Positions 8,327 to 16,040 of a DNA stretch of 42,005 bases are shown here, in pieces. Source of the DNA: Leptolyngbyaceae cyanobacterium RM1_406_9 (lineage in GTDB: Bacteria > Cyanobacteriota > Cyanobacteriia > Elainellales > Elainellaceae). Within the stretch, counting starts at the first letter, position 1, and each line of letters begins with the position of its first letter. Made by a program: the position numbers and the translations under genes. The notes below the pieces were generated by a model that saw only the letters and a program-made list of their open reading frames with translations, was not told where the DNA came from and searched no databases. The DNA is taken from NCBI GenBank assembly GCA_012033355.1, contig JAAUQZ010000012.1, forward strand, positions 1 to 42,005, read 5' to 3'.

Positions 8327-8899
8327 GTGTTGAAGCGGCTTTTTGATATTGTGGTTGCCTTGTTGATTTTGTCTATAACTGCGCCATTGCTTTTGCTCGT
8401 TCCAGTGTTAATTAAATTAGACTCGCCCGGAGTTGTGCTATGCCCCTATCCCTGCATCGGTCAAAAGGGGAAGCCGTTTGGATTGATTCGCTTTCGCAGG
8501 ATGGATCGATACTACGATCCCCAAGAGACAACCGAACGTCAATTAACTCGCATCGGCGCGATTATTCGGAATTACTCGCTCGACGACATTCCCAATCTAC
8601 TCAATGTGCTGAAAGGGTCTCTGAGCATCATTGGTCCTTGCCCTTCGGAACCCCATTTCGTGGATGTAGCGAATCCTGAATGGCAAACTATTCTCTCCGT
8701 CCGTCCGGGTTGGATCGGTTTAGCAATTCTGAGCTTAGGGTCGAGCTTTAACGCAAGTGATCCCCAAGTGAAACGCCAGTTAGAGTTGCAATATGTTGAG
8801 CGACAGTCGTTGATTTATGATTTAGCACTGCTCATAAAAGCGGTGCGATCGCAGATTACAAGCCGAGGCAACATCAAAGCCCGTGGCAGAAAAGGGTAG
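8327..8899 (+). CDS. Monotopic phosphoglycosyl transferase (bacterial sugar transferase)
   Basis: A 190-residue protein of the family that moves a sugar-1-phosphate onto undecaprenyl phosphate to begin surface polysaccharide synthesis. An N-terminal hydrophobic helix (about 9-30) is followed by the catalytic core with RFRRM, LTRIGAIIRNYSLDDIPN and LLNVLKGSLSIIGPCP. The family usually reads SLDELPQ and GPRP. Here the catalytic Asp-Glu pair is Asp-Asp (D86, D87) and the phosphate-binding arginine is cysteine (C105). It is short, the catalytic domain only, like PglC or the WcaJ core. The start is GTG 8327 or TTG 8330, with AAGG just upstream. It is the last gene of the run that begins with the RTX hydrolase. 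Confidence 0.85.
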   Translation: MLKRLFDIVVALLILSITAPLLLLVPVLIKLDSPGVVLCPYPCIGQKGKPFGLIRFRRMDRYYDPQETTERQLTRIGAIIRNYSLDDIPNLLNVLKGSLSIIGPCPSEPHFVDVANPEWQTILSVRPGWIGLAILSLGSSFNASDPQVKRQLELQYVERQSLIYDLALLIKAVRSQITSRGNIKARGRKG

Positions 8900-9269
8900 C
8901 TCTCGCGTTAGGATTATGCTTGGAACCTAGCAACTAACCATGTCTCAGAACACTTAAGAGGAGATCGGTGGTAGCGATAGTGATAGGCACCGAGCGATTG
9001 ATGAGACTAGCCAGCTAACACGTCGATGAGGCGGATGGTTGAAAGATGTGGGTACTAAGTTTGAGGTTGCTTGCCGCCGCTTATCTTTGTCGTTCTCTCT
9101 TTGCAGTGGCATCTCCCTCTGCCACAACGGGTATGACTAAAGCTAGACAATGCAGAATCGATCGGCTTTGAGGTTTGGTCTGGATTGGAGAGTGGCGATC
9201 GCCCCAGCCCAATCATTCCAGGGCGATCGCCAAATAATCTCTTATCTGACCCGTAGTTCTGGCTCGTAT
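8900..9269. other. Intergenic region with a nested hairpin candidate
   Basis: No gene is supported. At 8942-9007 two nested stems can form: GTCTCA (8942-8947) with TGAGAC (9002-9007), and inside them CGGTG (8966-8970) with CACCG (8988-8992). Two HIP1 octamers lie near 9197 and 9224. I looked for the conserved blocks of an FMN riboswitch ahead of ribD and did not find them. The frame of ribD is open back to 9150, but the best start is 9270. Confidence 0.35.
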
Positions 9270-10361
9270 ATGAACTCTACTTTTGACCAGATTATGATGC
9301 AGCGCTGTCTCGATTTGGCGCGTCGAGCATCAGGGCAAACAGCCCCCAATCCAATGGTGGGAGCCGTTGTGGTAAAGAACGGTCAAATTGTGGGTGAAGG
9401 CTTTCACCCCGGAGCAGGACAGCCCCATGCTGAAGTTTTTGCGCTGAGAGCGGCGGCCGAGCAAGCGCAAGGGGCAACAGTTTACGTTAACTTAGAGCCT
9501 TGCAACCATCATGGCAGAACCCCTCCCTGCACCGAAGCTCTGATTCAAGCAGGAGTTGACAGAGTGGTCGCGGGAATGGTTGATCCCGATCCGCGTGTAT
9601 CTGGAGGCGGCATTGCCCGACTGCAAGCAGCAGGAATAGACGTTAGGGTTGGCGTTGAAGCAGCAGCCTGCCAGGAGTTGAATGAGGCGTTTGTGCATCG
9701 GGTGCTGCATCACCAGCCTTTTGGCATTTTGAAATATGCGATGACTCTAGATGGCAAGATTGCCGCTAGCACCGGACATAGCGCCTGGGTTACAGGAAAA
9801 ACTGCACGAGCAGCAGTTCATCAGTTGCGGTTCACCTGTGATGCGGTTGTTGTGGGTGGAAACACAGTTCGGCGTGATAATCCGCTGCTGACTACTCATC
9901 AAGTCGCTCGACACAATCCACTCAGGGTGGTGATGAGCCGTAGCCTCGATCTGCCTGATGATGCCAAATTGTGGGATACCGCAGAAGCCGCAACGCTGGT
10001 TTTAACTGAAGCTGGCAGCAGACCCGACTTTCAAACGGCTCTGGTAAAGCGGGGAGTTGAGGTCGTTGAAATGTCGTCGCTAAATCCTGGTCAGGCAATG
10101 ACTTATCTTTACAGTCGAGGTTGCCTCAGTGTTTTGTGGGAATGTGGTGGGCGGTTGGCGGCTGAGGCGATCGCCCATCGCTGTATTCAAAAAGTCTGGG
10201 CATTCATTGCTCCCAAAATTATTGGCGGCGCAACGGCTCCTTCTCCGGTAGGCGAACTGGGACTCTCGCTGATGTCAGAGGCGCTGGTGCTGGAGCGGGT
10301 AAAGTGGCGATCGCTTGGTTCTGACTACCTGATCGAAGGCTACCTTCCTTTTGAGCCTTAA
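9270..10361 (+). CDS. ribD: Riboflavin biosynthesis deaminase/reductase RibD
   Basis: A bifunctional cytoplasmic enzyme of riboflavin synthesis. The N-terminal zinc deaminase acts on the GTP cyclohydrolase II product, and the C-terminal NADPH reductase reduces the ribose chain. From ATG 9270 the 363 residues match the usual length. The deaminase domain shows APNPMVGAVVV, HAE (H53, E55) and EPCNHHGRTPPC (zinc ligands C78 and C87). The reductase begins near residue 150 with KYAMTLDGKIA, then WVTG and VGGNTVRRDNP. An upstream ATG at 9150 would add 40 residues of atypical sequence crossed by HIP1 sites. No other rib genes are adjacent, as is usual in cyanobacteria. Confidence 0.96.
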   Translation: MNSTFDQIMMQRCLDLARRASGQTAPNPMVGAVVVKNGQIVGEGFHPGAGQPHAEVFALRAAAEQAQGATVYVNLEPCNHHGRTPPCTEALIQAGVDRVVAGMVDPDPRVSGGGIARLQAAGIDVRVGVEAAACQELNEAFVHRVLHHQPFGILKYAMTLDGKIAASTGHSAWVTGKTARAAVHQLRFTCDAVVVGGNTVRRDNPLLTTHQVARHNPLRVVMSRSLDLPDDAKLWDTAEAATLVLTEAGSRPDFQTALVKRGVEVVEMSSLNPGQAMTYLYSRGCLSVLWECGGRLAAEAIAHRCIQKVWAFIAPKIIGGATAPSPVGELGLSLMSEALVLERVKWRSLGSDYLIEGYLPFEP

Positions 10362-10408
10362 CCTGAAAGATATAGCGTGTAGCGCCGTAAAACTATAAAA
10401 ACTATAAA

Positions 10409-10433
10409 GGCTGCATCCCAAATGGGTGCAGCC
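10409..10433 (-). terminator. Rho-independent-type hairpin
   Basis: GGCTGCATCCC and GGGTGCAGCC pair with one bulged T around an AAAT loop. On the minus strand the stem is followed by TTTATAGTTTTTATAG, so it fits termination of the small lipoprotein gene that ends at 10489. It also lies 48 bases after ribD but lacks a T tract on that strand. Confidence 0.7.
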
Positions 10434-10488
10434 TCAAAACAGCTTTAGAGCTCAAATCAGAACATCTATAGACGGCGATTCAGGCTAC

Positions 10489-10689
10489 CTATTGAGGAGG
10501 AGCTTCAGTTCCGGGAGCCTCTGCCGGCTCTTCAGTCGGAGCTACAGCAGGATCTTCAGCCGGAGCTACAGCGGGGTCTTCAGCGGGTGCAGTGGTATCT
10601 TCTGGAGTATCAGTACCTGAAGGAGCGCAAGCACCCAAAGCCAGTGCCATTCCGAGGAACAAAGGTAGAGCGAAAAACTTCAACTTCAT
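10489..10689 (-). CDS. Small Pro/Ala/Glu-rich lipoprotein
   Basis: ATG 10689 is preceded by AGGAG eight bases upstream. The 66-residue product has a lysine-containing N-region, a hydrophobic stretch and a lipobox ending LGAC (C21). The mature part is a low-complexity tail with repeats of APAEDPAV and PTEEP. It is predicted to be exported and lipid-anchored, with an extended acidic tail that could act as a spacer or wall-interacting segment. The repeats are visible at DNA level (CAGCGGGGTCTTCAGC-type units near 10545-10590), so copy number may vary between strains. The function is unknown. Confidence 0.75.
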   Translation of the reverse strand: MKLKFFALPLFLGMALALGACAPSGTDTPEDTTAPAEDPAVAPAEDPAVAPTEEPAEAPGTEAPPQ

Positions 10690-11077
10690 TGCAATATCTC
10701 CTGATAATCTTGTCATCCATCCCTACAATCAATCTGTCAGAAAACCTGAAACTAGCCTATGCTCCATAAGGAGTAATTTAGTTTTTTAAAACCCTCTTCC
10801 AATGGGCAGATCAGTCAAGTTGTGGCTTAACTTGAAGGCTAATTTCCGGCAACAGTAAACAACATTGAAGAACTATCGAATTCACCATCCGAAGTGACTG
10901 AGAAGCACCCAGAAACCAAGTCTTTAGACACTCTAAAGCGAAGGTTTACAAAAGGTTGTAAACACGCTTATAAAAGCAGATTTGCCTTCACAAAATTGCT
11001 TCCTATTCCAGCTTTAATTGGGCTTAGTGCCCTGAAGAGCAAGGAGCTTAAGCCCCTTGTCAGGCTCATTTCCTTTT
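10690..11077. other. Intergenic region
   Basis: This holds the leader of the lipoprotein gene (AGGAG near 10698-10702 on the minus strand) and an A+T-rich stretch around 10780-10870. A rightward frame (10894-11172) starts with GTG and runs 95 bases into the DUF4168 gene on the other strand; it has no convincing features. No RNA gene was recognised. Confidence 0.4.
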
Positions 11078-11614
11078 CTACTGGGCTGGCGCGGGTTCAG
11101 ACTCCCGAAGAATCTGCTCAACTTCTTGCTGCAAGGCGGGATCTTGCTGCACAGCAGCCAGAATTTGATTGAACTGTTCAACCTCTAGCCCTTCAGATTG
11201 AACGGCTTCTTGAAATCTAGCCTGAGTCTGCTGACGTACAGTTGTGATTTCGTTCGCAGCTTGCTCAAAACTTTGCAACTCTGCTTCAGAAATTTCTGTC
11301 TCAGGCGCAGCTTCAGGATTTTGCTGAGCTTCGGCAATTTCATTGAAACGATCTGGCGTTAACCCTTGACCTTCAACAATTTGGAGCAACTCAGTTTGAG
11401 TTTCCTGCTGAATGGACTGGAGTTGGGCGATCGCCCTGGCAAATCTTTCAATCTCCTCTGAACTCACTTCAGCAGCAGGTTGAGGCTGAGCCGGGGGAGC
11501 AGGTTGGGCAGAGGGTTCAGTTGGCTCAGTCGCAGGGGTTTGAGAGTGAGCGGGTAAGCTGCCAATGGCTAACAGCAACAAAAAGGTACTGCCTGCCAGA
11601 ATTTGCTTCAACAT
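11078..11614 (-). CDS. Secreted DUF4168 protein
   Basis: A 178-residue protein with a signal peptide (about residues 1-24, cut after AHS) and a Pro/Ala/Gln-rich linker (about 26-48). Two similar helical repeats follow, each with the pattern S-EE--F---I..IQQ.TQ....I...GL....FN.I....Q.P (about 51-100 and 108-160). This is the cyanobacterial DUF4168 arrangement: periplasmic or thylakoid-lumen helical proteins of unknown role. AAGGAG stands seven bases before the ATG. The duplication of the helical unit is evident in the sequence. It has no operon partner, and a terminator was not obvious downstream. Confidence 0.85.
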   Translation of the reverse strand: MLKQILAGSTFLLLLAIGSLPAHSQTPATEPTEPSAQPAPPAQPQPAAEVSSEEIERFARAIAQLQSIQQETQTELLQIVEGQGLTPDRFNEIAEAQQNPEAAPETEISEAELQSFEQAANEITTVRQQTQARFQEAVQSEGLEVEQFNQILAAVQQDPALQQEVEQILRESEPAPAQ

Positions 11615-12024
11615 TTCAGTCTCCTTACAGTGTTCGCTTCATTGAAAACCCCTAGAAATGCGATGTGCGACCCCGTCAGGCTTCATTCCCCAAATTCTCT
11701 CCCCCCATGAGAAAGAGGAGCAGGAGTGGCTCAAAGCCCCCTCTCGCTGTGTGAGAGGAATTTAGGGTGAGGACTTTAAAAAAGCTGCACATCACGTCAA
11801 AGACATCTATCTAGCGTCTTCAGTCCAGTTGTTCTCAGGGGAAGCGGCTTGCTTCACATCTAAATAGCCCTTCGCTTGACGTGCCGAGGGGCGCAAGGCT
11901 CAGAAAACACCCTGACAAGCTAGTGTTGAGTTGATGTGTCAATCAAATGAAGCTTGTGACACAACTCACGGGTCACGGGTAGCAATGTAGTGTGTAATTA
12001 AACGCTTTCGCTTGTTCTCATCAG
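11615..12024. other. Intergenic region with dispersed-repeat-like segment
   Basis: No gene is seen. At about 11688-11772 lies a CCCCAAATTCTCTCCCCCCA...GAGAGGAATTTAGGGTGAGG segment that resembles a dispersed cyanobacterial repeat. At 11928-11967 GAGTTGATGTGTCA can pair imperfectly with TGACACAACTC. The rest is unremarkable. Confidence 0.35.
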
Positions 12025-12528
12025 CTAATTCTTTAAGCTGGAGGCATTGACTAACAGTTTTGTGTAAAGGCGATCGCATCGCTGCGTCTCAACTCCTGTT
12101 GCTGGTTGATAGCCACTACTTTCATACAGCCTGACGGCTTCAAAAAGCACACTGGCCGTTTCCAACCAAATTTGCTGATAGCCCTGTTGAGCGATCGCAG
12201 ATTCTAAGTTTTGTAACAAAAAACGTCCCAATCCCTGCCTCCTAACTTCTGGCAGAAGATACATTTTGCGAATTTCTACGGCATTAGTGCCTCGTGCAAC
12301 AGGATAGTAAGCGGCCGTGCCGACCAACCGCTGCTGCTGTTCGACCACCCAAAACTCGCCGCCTTTTGCCCAGTAAGACTCCTCAACGGTTAGCACATCC
12401 CGGTCAGCCCCGTCTGGCTCACATTCCAGCCGATACTCATGCAACACAGAGCGAATCAAATTTGCTGCAACGGTGCGATCGCTCGGTTGCCAGTCTCGAA
12501 CCCAAAACTCGTGGAAATGGCTATTCAC
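12025..12528 (-). CDS. GNAT-family N-acetyltransferase
   Basis: A 167-residue single-domain acetyltransferase. The acetyl-CoA pyrophosphate loop reads RRQGLG (residues 96-101) after the beta strand AVEIRKMYLLPE, and the late strand IWLETASVLFEAVRLYESSGY is typical of GNAT enzymes. The acceptor is unknown. The start is GTG 12528, whose G is shared with the stop TAG of miaE, so the two genes overlap by one base and are probably translationally coupled. That pairing does not by itself show a role in tRNA modification. Confidence 0.85.
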   Translation of the reverse strand: MNSHFHEFWVRDWQPSDRTVAANLIRSVLHEYRLECEPDGADRDVLTVEESYWAKGGEFWVVEQQQRLVGTAAYYPVARGTNAVEIRKMYLLPEVRRQGLGRFLLQNLESAIAQQGYQQIWLETASVLFEAVRLYESSGYQPATGVETQRCDRLYTKLLVNASSLKN

Positions 12529-13127
12529 TAACTATGAATCCTCGGCTCAGGGTAAAGGGTCGATAGCAGGCGGCTTTCGACGGTGGCCAGAGTTTCTAGC
12601 CGATCCGTCACTGCTTTGCGCTCAAAATAGGTGGTGGCAAGAGTCCAATAAATACCGTAGTGACGCGCTTCGGATGCCATCAAGCCTCGATAAAACTGCG
12701 CTAACTCAGGCTCAGGACAGTGAGCAGCTAGCAGCCCCAATCGCTCATGGCTGCGGGCTTCAATTAGGCCGGACACAAGCAGCAGGTCGAGCATCCGGTT
12801 GGGTTCGTGACGGCGAATTTCAGCCTTCAGTCCAGCAGCGTAGGGTGGGGCAGACAACGGCGCAAGGGGAATGCCACGCCGATCGAGCCACTGATTCACC
12901 TGCTCGAAATGCTCTAATTCCTCCTGGGCGATCGCTGTCAAGGTTCGCACCAGTTTGACGCTGGAGGGATAGCGAAAAATCAGGTTAAGCGCTACGCCTG
13001 CCGCCTTCCGTTCACAGTGAGAATGATCGAGCAGAACGGTATCGAGGTTAGCGATCGCTTGCTCAACCCAAGCGGCTGACGTAGGCTGCTGAAGAAATTT
13101 AATCGTGGGCGGAGTTGAAGAGGTCAC
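12528..13127 (-). CDS. miaE: tRNA 2-methylthio-N6-isopentenyladenosine-37 hydroxylase MiaE
   Basis: A 199-residue ferritin-like diiron monooxygenase that hydroxylates the isopentenyl group of ms2i6A at tRNA position 37. Metal ligands can be placed from the two helix-pair motifs: E39 (CERKAA), E70 and H73 (EELEHF), E123 (IEARSHE), and E153 and H156 (SEARHYG). The length fits the family. A GNAT acetyltransferase gene overlaps its stop codon by one base. The 143 bases upstream, shared with the divergent gene at 13271, hold both promoters; none could be assigned with certainty. Confidence 0.92.
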   Translation of the reverse strand: MTSSTPPTIKFLQQPTSAAWVEQAIANLDTVLLDHSHCERKAAGVALNLIFRYPSSVKLVRTLTAIAQEELEHFEQVNQWLDRRGIPLAPLSAPPYAAGLKAEIRRHEPNRMLDLLLVSGLIEARSHERLGLLAAHCPEPELAQFYRGLMASEARHYGIYWTLATTYFERKAVTDRLETLATVESRLLSTLYPEPRIHS

Positions 13128-13270
13128 AGATAAAAATTTTTAATACTTTCTCGTCGCATACTTTTGTCAGATTAGCAAAAGCCCTATCAAGTTTGCGTAA
13201 TCCCACGATTAAAGGCTGTTGATCTTCAAAGCTGGATACCGAGTTTAGCGCCAGCCACAAGGGGGAAGAT

Positions 13271-14110
13271 ATGACTATTCATACTGCGTCGTCGAATTCA
13301 GCTTCTAGACAGGAAGCTCTGGCCGCGATCGCGGCCTTTGGGCAGTCTACGGTACCCAGTTTGTGGCCACACTTAGATAAGCAAAAGCTTGTGGCAGAGA
13401 TGCGATCGCGGGTGAATGACCCCTTCAAAGTTAATCAAGGCAAACAACCCTTTTGCGGACCCGCTTCCATCTTGTTTGAGCTAGTTCGCAAGCAACCGCT
13501 GCGCTACGTTCAGATCTGTAGAGACTTATTTGAACAGGGCGGTTTTCAGGCAAAAACAAAGCAAATTAACGCCTCCACTCGATTGCGTCAGGAAAGCAAA
13601 GGCGATCTGCAAATGGGACAGGCAGACTGGCTGGTGCTGGCAACCCTGCGAGACGCAGAAAATCTGCTGTTTCCCGTTGATCCCGATGCGCCTGAAATCA
13701 TGCGTAACCTCAGCGGCATGACTAAATCCTGGGAAATGAAAGGCTGGGTCAGAGAAATTTTGGGTTACAAACGAGTCAAGTACGACCACACCTATCTCCT
13801 GGGAGACGTAGGGGCTTTACGAAATGCGGCTCAAGTGATTGAGACGGGCGGCGTTGCCTTCATGCTGGTGACGGCTGACGGCTTGTTGGGGCAAGCTACC
13901 CCCCGCAAAGAAGAGCTACCCGTTGCCCTGCCTAACCACTGGATCACGCTCATCAGCAACGTTGCGATTCAAAAGGGCACTTTCGGACGGCATGACAGCG
14001 GACACGTCAGCTTTGATGTCTTTACCTGGGCAAAAAAGATGCACGTTGACACTGGAGAAGGCCCATTTGAACGCTTCCTCTGGGGCATTGTTACAGGACA
14101 GGCTACCTAA
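13271..14110 (+). CDS. Papain-like cysteine peptidase-like protein, unknown role
   Basis: A 279-residue soluble protein with no signal peptide. A GGGGGAAG ribosome binding site precedes ATG 13271. The segment KQPFCGPASILFEL places Q59 and C62 as in papain-like or C39-like enzymes (an oxyanion Gln ahead of a helix-starting Cys). NHWITLIS (H223), followed by a beta strand and an aromatic-rich tail, fits the partner histidine. These residues suggest a cysteine peptidase or transglutaminase-type fold, but this is inference from spacing only. Nothing in the neighbourhood indicates a substrate. It resembles hypothetical cyanobacterial proteins; I do not know a characterised one. Confidence 0.65.
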   Translation: MTIHTASSNSASRQEALAAIAAFGQSTVPSLWPHLDKQKLVAEMRSRVNDPFKVNQGKQPFCGPASILFELVRKQPLRYVQICRDLFEQGGFQAKTKQINASTRLRQESKGDLQMGQADWLVLATLRDAENLLFPVDPDAPEIMRNLSGMTKSWEMKGWVREILGYKRVKYDHTYLLGDVGALRNAAQVIETGGVAFMLVTADGLLGQATPRKEELPVALPNHWITLISNVAIQKGTFGRHDSGHVSFDVFTWAKKMHVDTGEGPFERFLWGIVTGQAT

Positions 14111-14151
14111 AGGTTGAATCAAAACAAAGCGTAATTTTGTCGGTTGTAAAG

Positions 14152-14181
14152 TTAGTATGTTTTAATAAAAGTTAATACTAA
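14152..14181. promoter_or_regulatory. Inverted repeat upstream of HAD gene
   Basis: TTAGTAT (14152-14158) and ATACTAA (14175-14181) form a perfect 7-bp inverted repeat in an A+T-rich spacer ending 22 bases before the ATG at 14204. It could be an operator overlapping the promoter. No regulator can be named from the sequence. Confidence 0.3.
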
Positions 14182-14203
14182 TCTTACAAAACAACGCTTT
14201 CAA

Positions 14204-14911
14204 ATGTTAAGAATTATTACCGACTTTGATGGGCCAATCATGAACGTTTCTGAACGTTACTATCGGGCCTATCTATTTTGTTTAAGAGAAGTTCGATACC
14301 CTGACCAATCTGTTAATCCGCTTTCCAAACCGGAGTTTTGGGCACTGAAGCGATCGCAAACTCCTGAACGCCAAATCGGGCAGATCTCAGGGCTAAATGA
14401 AATTCAGGCAGAAAAGTTTTCTCAACTGCGAAAGCGCACCGTCCACACGATGCCTTACCTGGTCTATGACACCCCTATTCCAGGGGCGATCGACACGCTC
14501 AAGCGAATTCGGCAGGCAAAGGTAGACCTGTCCGTGATGACGATGCGACGGGTGCGCGAATTAGAAGACGCTTTAGGTCGCTATGGCCTGGCTCAATTCT
14601 TTCCGCTAAATCGGCAGTTTTGCCTTAGCAACGACTACGTTAAAACGGCTGACGTAAAAGATAAACCCCTACTGATGCAGCGGGCGTTGACACAGCTTCC
14701 AGCGGTTGAAGAAACCTGGATGATTGGGGATACGGAGGCTGATATTGTGGCGGCAAAAACGCATGGGATCAAGGCGATCGCTGTGCTGTGTGGCATTCGC
14801 GATCGCACCCAACTGATGCAGCACCAGCCCGATCGCATTGTGAACGATCTGAGCGAGGCAGTAGACCTAATCTTTGCAGAGTCAGCGGTCAAGCAGGCAA
14901 GTGCCGTATAG
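14204..14911 (+). CDS. HAD-superfamily hydrolase (phosphatase-like)
   Basis: A 235-residue cytoplasmic HAD enzyme. Motif I is DFDGP (nucleophile D7 and acid/base D9). A helical cap spans about residues 15-85, placing it with the C1-cap HADs. Motif II is the VMT in DLSVMTMRR, motif III is a lysine in VKDKP, and motif IV is GDTEAD (175-180). Similar proteins include phosphoglycolate-phosphatase-like enzymes, but the cap lacks features that would name a substrate. An A+T-rich leader with a 7-bp inverted repeat precedes it. It converges on the CPP1-like gene. Confidence 0.85.
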   Translation: MLRIITDFDGPIMNVSERYYRAYLFCLREVRYPDQSVNPLSKPEFWALKRSQTPERQIGQISGLNEIQAEKFSQLRKRTVHTMPYLVYDTPIPGAIDTLKRIRQAKVDLSVMTMRRVRELEDALGRYGLAQFFPLNRQFCLSNDYVKTADVKDKPLLMQRALTQLPAVEETWMIGDTEADIVAAKTHGIKAIAVLCGIRDRTQLMQHQPDRIVNDLSEAVDLIFAESAVKQASAV

Positions 14912-14986
14912 CAGCTAGCCATTTTGCAATGTCTAGCTTGCAATGTCCAACAGCGGGGCAATGCGATCGCGTGATCCCTGCTGCCT

Positions 14987-15592
14987 TCAGCGCAGAAAGC
15001 TGTCGGTTAGCCAGAGAATGAAAAAAGTTACCCAGGCTGCAAAGGTGTCGCTTCCTATCTGTAGCTCGGCGAGTTGAGGCTGTAGCAGGCTAGCTGCCTG
15101 TAATCCTAAAATCACGCCCAAAATCAGGCTCACCAGAGTAATCAAGAAAGCTCGGCCAAACTTATGTTCTTTACGATTCAAGAAGTAGAGGCTAAAGCCA
15201 ACTCCTAGCGCCAACCCAACCGAAGCTGAAGTCAGGCTGAGAAGGGACGTTCCAAGAAACAGCGCAGCGGGCCAAAGAATATCGGCTCGGCTGGGCGTAT
15301 CGATAAAACGCTGTAGCCAGTCCGGAGTTTGCTTGGTTGGAATTGGAGTGAATTCAGGGGGTGTTTCAACCAACCGCTCTGGAAAGCGAATCCGGTCGGG
15401 CACTTTAATTTTGCCTTCTTGACGCAGCCGCAAGCGATCCATCAGGATCGCATCGTAGGACGCTTCGATCGACTCCACTAGCTTGCGATCGCCGCTGTGC
15501 TCCTGCACGAGACGATTACGAGAATCCTGAATTTCTTCAAACGAAGCGTTTTCATCTACCCCAAGCTTTAAGTAGTGATTTTGGTCACTCAT
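14987..15592 (-). CDS. CPP1-like protein (DUF3353), J-like domain plus membrane helices
   Basis: A 201-residue protein. The first 65 residues form a J-like domain (YLKLGVDENASFEEIQDSRN...YDAILMDRLRLRQEGKIKVPDRIRFPE) without the HPD tripeptide, so it should not stimulate Hsp70 in the usual way. Residues from about 100 to the end contain three or four hydrophobic helices. In plants the CPP1 homologue is a chaperone-like protein that protects light-dependent protochlorophyllide oxidoreductase at plastid membranes. A similar thylakoid or inner-membrane role in this cyanobacterium is inferred by homology. It looks complete. Confidence 0.85.
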   Translation of the reverse strand: MSDQNHYLKLGVDENASFEEIQDSRNRLVQEHSGDRKLVESIEASYDAILMDRLRLRQEGKIKVPDRIRFPERLVETPPEFTPIPTKQTPDWLQRFIDTPSRADILWPAALFLGTSLLSLTSASVGLALGVGFSLYFLNRKEHKFGRAFLITLVSLILGVILGLQAASLLQPQLAELQIGSDTFAAWVTFFILWLTDSFLR

Positions 15593-16040
15593 CTACAACC
15601 TCCAAAAGACCCCCAATATATTCGATTATGATTGGCAATAAGAAAATCAGGAAGCCCACAGTTAGTTAGCAGCCCTATCCAACCTAGCCGCTGATCGCCG
15701 CTGATCATCGACTGCTACTTACTTGCTGCTAGCCATAGTGTAACTGTCTACCTTCTTTTCGCAAACTAAGGACGCAAAAGTTTAGTTCAGGTAGTGCATA
15801 TAGTCCCAAATTTCGTTAGATTTGCTCAGGCAGGTATTTGCATTGCCGATTTCTAGTACGGATAATTGTTTTATTAAGCGCTTAATATAGCAGGTATCCA
15901 TTTCTAAAGCCTATCTGATGAAGTCTAGTGAAGTCTATTGACGCAGCTACCCTTTTGTAGGCTATTGTTTCATCTGCCGTTGCATCAGCTTCGCTCCCGT
16001 TTACCGATGCTCATCCACTCCTCAATGTAAGGTTATGGTC
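15593..16040. other. Intergenic region between divergent genes
   Basis: This 448-base stretch holds the promoters of the CPP1-like gene (leftward) and the response regulator (rightward). It is A+T-rich around 15770-15900. TAAGG at 16028-16032 is eight bases before ATG 16041 and settles the regulator's start. No conserved RNA or repeat was identified. Confidence 0.4.

Noticed and set aside
8900-9269. FMN riboswitch ahead of ribD
   Set aside because: I did not find the conserved AGGGUCGGGG and ACCGGCGGU-type blocks.
10894-11172. Rightward frame of 92 codons starting with GTG
   Set aside because: It overlaps the DUF4168 gene by 95 bases on the other strand, has no good ribosome binding site and no recognisable motif.
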